27,859 nt of DNA, from the NCBI GenBank assembly GCA_964508085.1, contig CAZDTI010000060.1:1-27859 (forward strand), written 5' to 3'. A program made the position numbers and the translations under genes. The stretch is from CALGLS01 sp964508085 (lineage in GTDB: Bacteria; Bacteroidota; Bacteroidia; Chitinophagales; Saprospiraceae). Every line of letters begins with the position of its first letter. Position 1 is the stretch's first letter. The notes below the pieces were generated by a model. The model did not search any database and was not told the DNA's origin. It saw nothing but the letters and a program-made list of their open reading frames with translations. Of the stretch, positions 8,203 through 16,868 are shown piece by piece.

Positions 8203-11200
8203 GTGCATTTCTTTTCCAATAAATATAATCACAAATCAATAGCAGTGATGTGCCTGGTCGCGATCATTTGCTGCCTTGCTTGTGATTCCACAGAAAAGGA
8301 AAAGAAACGCTTCCATAAATTGGCTCCAACGCAAACTGGAATTACTTTCGAAAATACCATTACAGAAACCGATTCATTAAATATCTTAAATTTCCACTAC
8401 ATCTATAATGGAGGTGGTGTTGGGATTGGAGACTTTGATAACAATGGTTTTTCAGATGTAGTTTTCACCGGAAATCAAGTAGCTTCAAAACTCTACTTGA
8501 ATAAAGGAGAACTCAAATTTGAAGACATCAGTACTCCCGCTGATTTTAAAACAAAAGGCTGGGCTACCGGTGTTTCGGTTGTCGATATCAACGGAGATGG
8601 ATGGGATGATATTTATATTTCTGTAGGCGGTTTTGTCTGTGATGGCGCTTGCAAGAATCAATTGTTTATCAATCAGGGATTAAACGAAAATAAGATTCCG
8701 ACTTTCAAAGAAAAAGCTGCAGACTATGGCTTGGCGGATGGACTTTATTCCCAGCAAGCTGCCTTTTTTGATTACGATAGAGATGGCGATTTGGATGTTT
8801 ATTTATTGCACAATGTAATAGATGATAGGGATAAAAACACGCCTTCTGAAAAACGATTCATCAATGGAGATTCTAAGGATCAGCTTTTGCGAAATGATGG
8901 GCCGGATGAGAATGGCAACATAGTTTTTGCAGATGTTTCGGAAGAGTCAGGTATTGTCCATAGAGGCTATGGATTAGGGATTACAATTACTGATTTTAAT
9001 AAAGATGGTTGGCCGGATGTCTATATAGCGAATGATTTTTTGTCAGATGATTTAATGTATGTCAATAAAGGTGCAGAAGGGCAGCTGGGTTTTCAAGAAC
9101 AGAGTCGCCAATATTTAAAACACAGTTCTTATAACAGTATGGGCGTTGATATTGCGGATATAAATAACGATGCGCTCGCCGATATTTTTGTATTGGATAT
9201 GATGCCGGAATATCAGGAACGGCAGAAGACAATGCTGGGTTTTATGAATTATAATAAATTTATGTTCTCTCTTCGACAAGGTTACTCTCCGCAGTTTATT
9301 CGGAATACCTTGCAACTACATAATGGCTTTGTTGGCAATGATGTAGCAGCTTATAGTGAGGTTGGTTATCTGGCAGGTCTGTACAATACAGATTGGAGTT
9401 GGACACCGCTACTCGCCGATTTTGACAATGACGGCGATCGAGATATTTACGTCACTAACGGCTATGGAAAAGACATTACGGATTTGGATTTTATCAATTA
9501 CACCAATCAAGCCTTTCCGTTCGGAACAAAAGAATCTAGGCAAAAAGCAATTTTCGAAATTGTACAAAAAATGGAACCCATTAAAATGGCCAATTTTATT
9601 TTCGAAAATAAAGGAAATTTAAAATTTGAAAACCAATCTCAACACTGGACAGAAAAAACAAATTCCATTTCTAACGGAGCGATTTATGCAGACCTGGATA
9701 ACGATGGGGATCTAGACATCTTGGTAAACAATATTGATGAAGTGGCTTACTTACTAGAAAACACATTAGAAAAAAACATCGAAAATAATTATTTAAAAAT
9801 AAAATTAGAGGGGCCATCTACAAACACCGCTGCTATTGGAACGGCCATTCACCTTTGGGTAAATGGCGAAGTACAATACCATTATCAATCACCTATTCGT
9901 GGCTATATTTCTACAGTAGAAAGCATTGCTCACTTTGGTCTAGGAAGTGCTACAAAGGTAGATTCCATAGCATTGGTTTGGCCGAATGGACAAATTGACT
10001 TATTGGGAAATGTATCGGCTAATCAGGTATTGGAATTACAATTTAAGACAAAGCCAGACAACCTAGCTGCAATAGATCGCAAAACCAACTATCTAAGCGA
10101 ATCAAAGGACGAGCCCCTTTTTAAAATAATTCAAAACCAACTTCCTATAAAACATCAAGAAAACCGATTTCAAGATTTCGATGCACAACCATTATTATTA
10201 CACCAGCATTCCCGACAAGGGCCTTGTTTGGCGAGTGCCAACATAGATGGAAAACCAGGAGATGAAATTTTTATTGGCGGAGCAAAAGGTTTTCCATCAC
10301 GAATATTGTTTCTGCAAGAACAAAACAATTACAAAGTTCAAACTTTGCCCGATTCTTTATCGGAAGATACAGATGCTGCTTTTTTTGACGCCGATCAAGA
10401 CGGGGATTTGGATTTGTACGTGGTTAGCGGAGGAGTAGAATTTTCAGAGAATGCAGATGAATTAAAAGATCGACTTTATTTAAATGATGGCAAGGGGAAT
10501 TTTGAAAAAGACGATAAGATGCTTCCGGATAATATGAAAGCCTCTGGGAGTTGTGTAATACCAGCGGATTACGATCAGGATGGAGATATTGATCTATTTG
10601 TAGGAGCTCGGGTACAACCGCGGGCATATCCGCAAACTCCGAGGAGCGAATTGCTATTAAATCACAATGGACGTTTTATTGCCAATACGGAAAAATTCGC
10701 CTATGGGTTGAGTAGTGTAGGGATGGTTACTGATGCGGTTTGGTCAGATTATGATCAAGATGGGAAAATAGACTTGATGATTGTAGGAGAATGGATGCCG
10801 CTCACTATTTTTAAGAATGTAGGAGGCGGTAATTTTAAAAAAGCTATAACCATCGAAGACACAAACGGCATGTGGAATTGCATCACGGCGGCAGATATAG
10901 ATAATGATGGCGATGACGATTATCTCCTAGGAAACCTCGGAGAAAATTCAAGACTACAAGCTTCCGAAGAAGAACCGATTACCGTTTATAAAAACGACTT
11001 TGACAATAATGGTAGCCCTGATCCCTTGGTCAGTTATTTTTATGAAAATAAAAAAGGCGAAAGAAAATCATATCCCATTCATGCACGTGATGATGCCATG
11101 AAGCAATTGACTAAATTAAAACGGCGCTACGAAAAGTATGTGGACTTTGGACAAGTGACTTTTCCCGAATTGCTGGAAACAGAAATTGCTAATACGGAAG

Positions 11201-11586
11201 ATCAACTTTTTGCAACAGAACTGCGATCTGCTTATTTAGAAAATAAAGGGAATGGAGTCTTAGCTGTAACAATGCTTCCGCAAAAAGCACAATACGCTCC
11301 AATTCAATCTATTTTGATTGACGACTTTGATGGAGATGGAAATAAGGATGCTTTGTTATCTGGCAATGATTATAGCGCTGAGAAAAATGGCGGATGGTAT
11401 GATGCCTTTAATGGGTTGTTGTTGAAAGGGGATGGTAAGGGAGACTTCGAAGCGATCTCGACTATGGAAAGTAATTTTTACCTTCCAGGGGATGGCCGCG
11501 ATATAATAAAAATGAAAAATACAAAAGGAGATCAAATAATAGTAGCGGGACAGAATGATGGAGAGGTTATAATGTTTGAAAAATAA
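8203..11586 (+). CDS. FG-GAP/VCBS-repeat lipoprotein with ASPIC/UnbV domain (paralogue 1)
   Basis: 1127 residues. The GTG at 8203 is the first start codon after an in-frame TAA and gives a proper signal peptide (NKYNHK, hydrophobic core, LACDS with Cys27), so a surface or periplasmic lipoprotein is likely. A later ATG at 8248 would lack the charged n-region. I count 13 calcium-loop motifs of the DxDxDGxxD type (DFDNNGFSD, DINGDGWDD, DYDRDGDLD and so on), the hallmark of integrin-type beta-propeller FG-GAP repeats. An ASPIC/UnbV-like segment lies in the middle (IRGYISTVESIAHFGLG, then VWPNGQ). It resembles CRTAC1-family proteins. It follows susCD behind a terminator and precedes a close paralogue. 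Function is unknown; surface carbohydrate or cation-dependent adhesion is a guess from architecture. Confidence 0.88.
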   Translation: MHFFSNKYNHKSIAVMCLVAIICCLACDSTEKEKKRFHKLAPTQTGITFENTITETDSLNILNFHYIYNGGGVGIGDFDNNGFSDVVFTGNQVASKLYLNKGELKFEDISTPADFKTKGWATGVSVVDINGDGWDDIYISVGGFVCDGACKNQLFINQGLNENKIPTFKEKAADYGLADGLYSQQAAFFDYDRDGDLDVYLLHNVIDDRDKNTPSEKRFINGDSKDQLLRNDGPDENGNIVFADVSEESGIVHRGYGLGITITDFNKDGWPDVYIANDFLSDDLMYVNKGAEGQLGFQEQSRQYLKHSSYNSMGVDIADINNDALADIFVLDMMPEYQERQKTMLGFMNYNKFMFSLRQGYSPQFIRNTLQLHNGFVGNDVAAYSEVGYLAGLYNTDWSWTPLLADFDNDGDRDIYVTNGYGKDITDLDFINYTNQAFPFGTKESRQKAIFEIVQKMEPIKMANFIFENKGNLKFENQSQHWTEKTNSISNGAIYADLDNDGDLDILVNNIDEVAYLLENTLEKNIENNYLKIKLEGPSTNTAAIGTAIHLWVNGEVQYHYQSPIRGYISTVESIAHFGLGSATKVDSIALVWPNGQIDLLGNVSANQVLELQFKTKPDNLAAIDRKTNYLSESKDEPLFKIIQNQLPIKHQENRFQDFDAQPLLLHQHSRQGPCLASANIDGKPGDEIFIGGAKGFPSRILFLQEQNNYKVQTLPDSLSEDTDAAFFDADQDGDLDLYVVSGGVEFSENADELKDRLYLNDGKGNFEKDDKMLPDNMKASGSCVIPADYDQDGDIDLFVGARVQPRAYPQTPRSELLLNHNGRFIANTEKFAYGLSSVGMVTDAVWSDYDQDGKIDLMIVGEWMPLTIFKNVGGGNFKKAITIEDTNGMWNCITAADIDNDGDDDYLLGNLGENSRLQASEEEPITVYKNDFDNNGSPDPLVSYFYENKKGERKSYPIHARDDAMKQLTKLKRRYEKYVDFGQVTFPELLETEIANTEDQLFATELRSAYLENKGNGVLAVTMLPQKAQYAPIQSILIDDFDGDGNKDALLSGNDYSAEKNGGWYDAFNGLLLKGDGKGDFEAISTMESNFYLPGDGRDIIKMKNTKGDQIIVAGQNDGEVIMFEK

Positions 11587-11622
11587 AATGTTTAAATGGT
11601 TTATTTTATAAATGGTTTTAAG

Positions 11623-14600
11623 ATGAAATGCAAGAGGTATGAGCTTTCATACTTCCTGCTTTTATCTATTTGCCTTTTATGGAGTAGCTGTCAAACAGAA
11701 AAAAAAGAACAGGCGCTTTTCGAACGCCGATTGTCTGCGGAAACCAACATTCACTTTAATAACGAAATTATCGAAGACAACGCCCATAATATCCTAAACT
11801 TCACCAACCTCTACACCGGATCCGGTGTAGGGATCGGTGACTTTAATCAGGATGGATTGCCCGATGTTTTCTTTGGCGGCAACCAAGTGAGTAGTAGACT
11901 TTATTTGAATAAAGGTAATCTAAGCTTCGAAGATGTTACGGCTGCTGCAGGTGTAAATACAGATCGTTGGGTGATGGGCGTAGCGGTAGTAGACATTAAT
12001 GCGGATGGTTGGCCAGATATTTATCTTTCTATTTCCGGAAATGCTAAGGGAACGCAGTTGGAAAATCAACTTTTCATCAATCGAAAAAACAATACATTTA
12101 CGGAAGAGGCGAGGGCTTATGGAATCGCAGACTCTTCTCAATGTACACACGCTAATTTTTTCGACTACGATAAAGACGGCGATTTAGATTTGTTTGTCAT
12201 CGTGAATCCCACGGACTATAATCTGTATAATGTCAACAATATTCGAAAGAAGAAAGTAAACGGGGAGTCGGCAAGCACAGATAAACTCTATCGAAATAAT
12301 GGAGATAATACATTTACAGATGTATCCAAAGAAGCTGGAATATTGATAGAAGGCTACAGTTTAAGTCTGAATGTAAGTGATCTAAATGGAGACAATTGGC
12401 CAGATGTCTATGTGACCAATGATTTTATGACCAATGATATTTTATATGTCAATAATCAAGATGGCACCTTTACGAATCGTGCCGCCGAATTGATGAAGCA
12501 TACGAGCTTCGCCAGCATGGGCATAGATGTCGCGGATATTAATAATGACGGACTACCAGAGGTTTATGTTTTAGATATGTTCCCAGAAGATAATTATAGA
12601 CAGAAGATGATTATGCCCGGAGGTAACTATGATCGGTTTCAATACATTCTTAAAGCAGGTTATGAACCGCAGTATTCTAGAAATACTTTACAACTAAATA
12701 ATGGCGATGGTACTTTTTCCGAAATTGGTCAAATGGCAAACCTTCATAAAACAGATTGGAGCTGGAGCGCACTTTTAGCAGATTACGACAACGATGGTTT
12801 TCGCGATCTATTTGTCACAAATGGCTTTCGTCGTGATCTAGGTAACCTAGATTATATCAACTACAGTAATGCTTCTGCCTTCGGTTCTCCAGAATCTCGA
12901 AAGCAAGAACAACTCGAAAGAATAGTAAAACAACCTGGTGCGAAATTGCTCAATTACATTTATAAAAATGACAATGGACTGACTTTTACAAAGAAGACGG
13001 AAGATTGGGGCTTTACAGATAGTACTTATTCTCATGGTGCTGCCTTTGCGGATTTAGATAGAGATGGAGATTTGGATATTTTGATTAATAATGTTTCTCA
13101 ACCTGCTTTCATTTATGAAAACAAAAGCAACGAGTTGTCAACTAATCACGCCATTCAATTTAAATTGATCGGTTCAGGGGAAAACAAAGAAGGGCTTGGT
13201 GCAAAATTAAAAATCAAATACGGAAATGGCCAAAAACAATATGCGGAATACACGCCGTACCGAGGTTACGAAAGTACTGTAGGTAGATTGTTACATTTTG
13301 GCTTGGGTGAAATTGAACAAATAGATGAATTGGAAGTACAGTGGCCAGATGGAACATATTCTAATTATGTGAATTTAGCAGCGGATACATTATGGACTAT
13401 TTCTTATGATGAAAAAAAGGAACTTAAGAAAAGAGAAAAAGAAGATGTAGTTAGTCCAATATTTGCCATGGCGAGCATGACTAATGGGTTAGCTTATTCA
13501 CATGAAGAAGATTTACAAATTGATTTTAAAACACAGTCTTTGTTGCCGCATCAGCATTCCCGAAGCGGACCTTGTTTGGCGGTAGGAGATGTGAACGGGG
13601 ATGGATTGGAAGATGCTTTTGTTGGTGGTGCTGCAGGTAAGTCAGCCTCCTTTTTTCTACAGCAAAGAGATGGAAGTTTTATAACTGAAAAGTTTGAAGA
13701 AGATAAAGAACGAGAAGATGTAGATGCATTGTTTTTTGATGCGGATCAAGATGGAGATTTGGATTTGTATGTGGTTAGCGGGGGAGTAGTAGCGGTATTG
13801 CAAAAAGATATTTATCAGGATCGTTTATATTTCAATGACGGAGAGGGCGATTTTGTAAAAACAAAACTACCACAGATGAATAGCAGTGGTGGAGTAGTAG
13901 CTGCCTGTGATTATGATCAGGATGGAGATCTCGATTTATTTGTTGGAGGAAGAGTTAGTCCGGGGACGTATCCTGAAATTCCGACTAGTTATTTATTAAA
14001 TAATAACAAAGGTTCTTTTACAAAAGTGGCATCCTCAACCTTAGAGAAAATAGGAATGGTCAGTTCTGCGCTTTGGACAGATTTTGATCAGGATGGAGAT
14101 GAAGATTTGATGTTGGCTGGAGAATTCATGGCTTTGACTTTTATTGAAAATAATAAGGGGGAATTAGTGAAAAGAGTCAACCAAATTCCAAATTCTTCCG
14201 GTTGGTGGAACACATTGTTGGCAGGAGATTTTGATGATGACGGAGATATAGATTATCTTGCTGGAAATTTGGGGTTGAATACCAATTATAAAGCCTCACC
14301 AACAGAACCACTTTGTTTGTATGCCAAAGACTTTGATAAAAATGGCAGTCTCGACCCCGTCCTCTGTCAGTATACTAACGGGAAAGAATATACGGTTCCT
14401 TCGCGAGACAATCTGGTGCAACAGATACCTCCCATAAAGGTGCGGTTTAATAGCTACGATAAATATGCAACTGCCGAATTTAATGAAGTTTTTAATAGTA
14501 CAGAATTGAAGAATGCACAAGTTTTAAAAGCTACTATTTTTGAAAGTTGTTATGTAGAAAACAAAGGAGATGGAACATTTGAACTGAAGCCTTTACCACT

Positions 14601-14943
14601 AGAAATGCAAATTGCGCCCATCACAAAGTTTCATGTAGAAGATATTGATCAAGATGGAAAACTCGATGCCTTAGCTGTCGGAAATTCTTATGCAACGGAA
14701 GTGGTCATTGGTCGCTACGATGCCTTTACGGGAGCATTGTTAAAAGGAAAAGGAAATGGCAATTTTGCTATTTTACGTGGCGCACAAAGTGGATTTTTAG
14801 CAGATAAAGATGCGACAGATTTAGCAGTTTTGAAAAGAGCATCCGGTGAAGAAATGTATATGGTTGGAAATAACTCGGATTCCCTACAATTGTTTTCAAG
14901 AAAGAAAAAACAATTGACACTTGGAATGAGTATAAATAACTAA
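11623..14943 (+). CDS. FG-GAP/VCBS-repeat lipoprotein with ASPIC/UnbV domain (paralogue 2)
   Basis: About 1106 residues from the ATG at 11623, preferred because it gives a compact lipoprotein signal (MKCKRYELSY, hydrophobic core, WSSCQ with Cys23). An in-frame ATG at 11596 would add nine residues. It parallels the upstream protein throughout: HNILNF, GSGVGIGDF, GNQVSSRLYLNKG, GWPDIY, TDWSWSALLADYDNDG, and the SRSGPCLAVGDVNGDG block. I count 14 calcium-loop motifs. The ASPIC/UnbV segment contains YRGYESTVGRLLHFGLG and QWPDG. Only 36 nt separate it from paralogue 1, so the two probably share a transcript. The pair arose by tandem duplication and has diverged considerably, which suggests distinct ligands or a heteromeric role. 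Function unknown. Confidence 0.88.
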   Translation: MKCKRYELSYFLLLSICLLWSSCQTEKKEQALFERRLSAETNIHFNNEIIEDNAHNILNFTNLYTGSGVGIGDFNQDGLPDVFFGGNQVSSRLYLNKGNLSFEDVTAAAGVNTDRWVMGVAVVDINADGWPDIYLSISGNAKGTQLENQLFINRKNNTFTEEARAYGIADSSQCTHANFFDYDKDGDLDLFVIVNPTDYNLYNVNNIRKKKVNGESASTDKLYRNNGDNTFTDVSKEAGILIEGYSLSLNVSDLNGDNWPDVYVTNDFMTNDILYVNNQDGTFTNRAAELMKHTSFASMGIDVADINNDGLPEVYVLDMFPEDNYRQKMIMPGGNYDRFQYILKAGYEPQYSRNTLQLNNGDGTFSEIGQMANLHKTDWSWSALLADYDNDGFRDLFVTNGFRRDLGNLDYINYSNASAFGSPESRKQEQLERIVKQPGAKLLNYIYKNDNGLTFTKKTEDWGFTDSTYSHGAAFADLDRDGDLDILINNVSQPAFIYENKSNELSTNHAIQFKLIGSGENKEGLGAKLKIKYGNGQKQYAEYTPYRGYESTVGRLLHFGLGEIEQIDELEVQWPDGTYSNYVNLAADTLWTISYDEKKELKKREKEDVVSPIFAMASMTNGLAYSHEEDLQIDFKTQSLLPHQHSRSGPCLAVGDVNGDGLEDAFVGGAAGKSASFFLQQRDGSFITEKFEEDKEREDVDALFFDADQDGDLDLYVVSGGVVAVLQKDIYQDRLYFNDGEGDFVKTKLPQMNSSGGVVAACDYDQDGDLDLFVGGRVSPGTYPEIPTSYLLNNNKGSFTKVASSTLEKIGMVSSALWTDFDQDGDEDLMLAGEFMALTFIENNKGELVKRVNQIPNSSGWWNTLLAGDFDDDGDIDYLAGNLGLNTNYKASPTEPLCLYAKDFDKNGSLDPVLCQYTNGKEYTVPSRDNLVQQIPPIKVRFNSYDKYATAEFNEVFNSTELKNAQVLKATIFESCYVENKGDGTFELKPLPLEMQIAPITKFHVEDIDQDGKLDALAVGNSYATEVVIGRYDAFTGALLKGKGNGNFAILRGAQSGFLADKDATDLAVLKRASGEEMYMVGNNSDSLQLFSRKKKQLTLGMSINN

Positions 14944-15033
14944 TGTGAATTTTGAAAAACAAAGTTCTATTAATACACTGTTTCTCTGTTAACTATGTGA
15001 AATTTACTCAAGGTAAATTACTATGTGAACTTT
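14944..15033 (+). promoter_or_regulatory. Three TGTGAA(n)TTT repeats upstream of glpD
   Basis: TGTGAATTT (14944-14952), TGTGAAATTT (14996-15005) and TGTGAACTTT (15024-15033). The last two sit in a longer direct repeat ACTATGTGAA at 14992 and 15020, 28 nt apart, separated by a small AATTTAC/GTAAATT hairpin (15001-15019). TGTGA resembles a CRP-family half-site, but no TCACA partner is present. Possibly a regulator-binding array for the glpD unit. Confidence 0.3.
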
Positions 15034-15126
15034 TGCGTCAGAAGGTTTTGTGCCTTATGTACCCATGTGTTTAAAACTGCATTTAAAAAGCAGAAAAAGA
15101 TTAGATAAAAAGAGCGAATAATTAAA

Positions 15127-16800
15127 ATGGATAATAAAAACAAAATAGTAGAATTCTCTGGGGTAAAAAGAGCCGTACAACTGCAAGCTCTGGCAACAGA
15201 AGAATACGATCTCCTCGTCATCGGAGGCGGCGTAACGGGCTGCGGCATTGCATTAGATGCGGCCTCACGAGGTATGAAAATAGCGCTGATAGAAAAAGTA
15301 GATTTCGCATCCGGAACCAGTAGTAAATCGACTAAGCTAATTCATGGCGGACTGCGTTACCTCAAACAATTCGAAGTCGGATTGGTACGAGAAACAGGAA
15401 GAGAAAGAGCCATCGTTCATAAACTAGCGCCGCATTTAGTGTTGCCAGAAAAAATGTTGCTACCCATTATAAAAAATGGAACTTACGGAAAATGGGCCGC
15501 TTCGTTCGGTGTGTTGGTTTACGATTTATTAGCAGGAGTAGGAGGAGAGGATCGACGGAAAATGCTGGATAAAAAAACGACTTTTGGGATCGAGCCATTA
15601 TTAGACGAGTCTATTCTGAAAGGAGGATGTCTTTACGCAGAATACCGAACAGATGACGCGAGATTAACCATTGAATTGATAAAACGAGCAACCTGTTATG
15701 GCGCAACTGCTGTGAACTATTGTGCAGCTACAGGTTTCGAATACAACAAAGACAAAAAAGTCACTGGAGTAGAATGTAACGATGAAATGACCGGCGAAAA
15801 ATTCACCATTCGCGCAAAGCAAATTGTATCCGCTGGAGGTCCTTGGGTCGATAAACTAAGAGTGATAAACAAGTCGAAGAATGGAAAGCAACTCCATTTA
15901 ACAAAAGGCGTTCACATCGTTTTTCCACATCATAAATTGCCACTTAAGCATTCCGTATATTTCGATGTACCAGATGGCCGGATGATCTTTGCGATTCCAA
16001 GAGGGAAGATTACTTATGTCGGAACAACGGATACGAATTATACCGGAAACCTCGATAGAGTAGTGGCGACCAAAGCAGATGCAAAATACTTGTTAGGCGC
16101 CGTTCATCATGCTTTTCCATCTATACAATTAGAACAGTCGGATGTGATTTCAAATTGGGCTGGATTACGCCCTTTGATTCATGAAGAAGGAAAGTCGCCA
16201 TCAGAACTTTCCCGAAAGGATGAGATTTTTGAATCGTCGAGCGGATTGATTTCAATAGCGGGTGGAAAGCTCACTGGTTATCGTCGAATGGCAGAACGCA
16301 TTGTAGACCTTGTGGACAAGCGATTAGTGGGAAAATCCTATGGCTCCTGTTTTACAGATGAGATCAATTTGGTGCCCGATGGTTTGCAAAATAGCCAAGC
16401 GGTAAAAGAATATATCCAAAAAATAAAAACAAGAGTTTCTCGTAGTGGACTTGTAGATTACCACAGCTGGTATTTAGTGACTACTTATGGTAAACAATCG
16501 GAGACCATCTTAGATAAGATGGAAAGTTTTTCGGACACTGGAGAAATCGCTTTGGCTCGTGCAGAGTTGTGGTACGGTGTCCAATACGAAATGGTCAACA
16601 GTCTTGAAGACTTCTATGTCCGGAGAACAGGACGTTTGTATTTTGACATAAATAGTATTGCAGAAACTCGCGAAGCTGTAACAGAAGATATGACGGAATA
16701 TTTAGGCTGGGATAAGGAACGCTTAAATTTGGAAAATAGAAAACTGGATGAATTGCTTTATGATGCCACGAATTATTATGAAGAGGAATTGAGGGGATAG
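15127..16800 (+). CDS. glpD: FAD-dependent glycerol-3-phosphate dehydrogenase
   Basis: 557 residues. An N-terminal FAD-binding Rossmann motif VIGGGVTGCG lies at 31-40, followed by the family hallmark GTSSKSTKLIHGGLRYL (about 63-79), which holds FAD and substrate contacts. The middle carries FAIPRGKITYVGTTDT and the FAD-end motif ISIAGGKLTGYRRMAE; the helical C-terminal domain (about 410-557) is the usual DAO_C cap. The enzyme oxidises sn-glycerol 3-phosphate to dihydroxyacetone phosphate at the inner membrane face and passes electrons to quinone. It lies 68 nt before the alpha-galactosidase gene on the same strand, so the two are probably co-transcribed. No glpK or glpF is visible in the window. 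Its presence in a galactoside locus is the main hint that glycerol is a product. Confidence 0.94.
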   Translation: MDNKNKIVEFSGVKRAVQLQALATEEYDLLVIGGGVTGCGIALDAASRGMKIALIEKVDFASGTSSKSTKLIHGGLRYLKQFEVGLVRETGRERAIVHKLAPHLVLPEKMLLPIIKNGTYGKWAASFGVLVYDLLAGVGGEDRRKMLDKKTTFGIEPLLDESILKGGCLYAEYRTDDARLTIELIKRATCYGATAVNYCAATGFEYNKDKKVTGVECNDEMTGEKFTIRAKQIVSAGGPWVDKLRVINKSKNGKQLHLTKGVHIVFPHHKLPLKHSVYFDVPDGRMIFAIPRGKITYVGTTDTNYTGNLDRVVATKADAKYLLGAVHHAFPSIQLEQSDVISNWAGLRPLIHEEGKSPSELSRKDEIFESSSGLISIAGGKLTGYRRMAERIVDLVDKRLVGKSYGSCFTDEINLVPDGLQNSQAVKEYIQKIKTRVSRSGLVDYHSWYLVTTYGKQSETILDKMESFSDTGEIALARAELWYGVQYEMVNSLEDFYVRRTGRLYFDINSIAETREAVTEDMTEYLGWDKERLNLENRKLDELLYDATNYYEEELRG

Positions 16801-16868
16801 GGAAACCCTTATCCACCCCTTCCCAAAGGGACTAACTAACTATTTAAGAACAAGAAATCTAGGAATTA

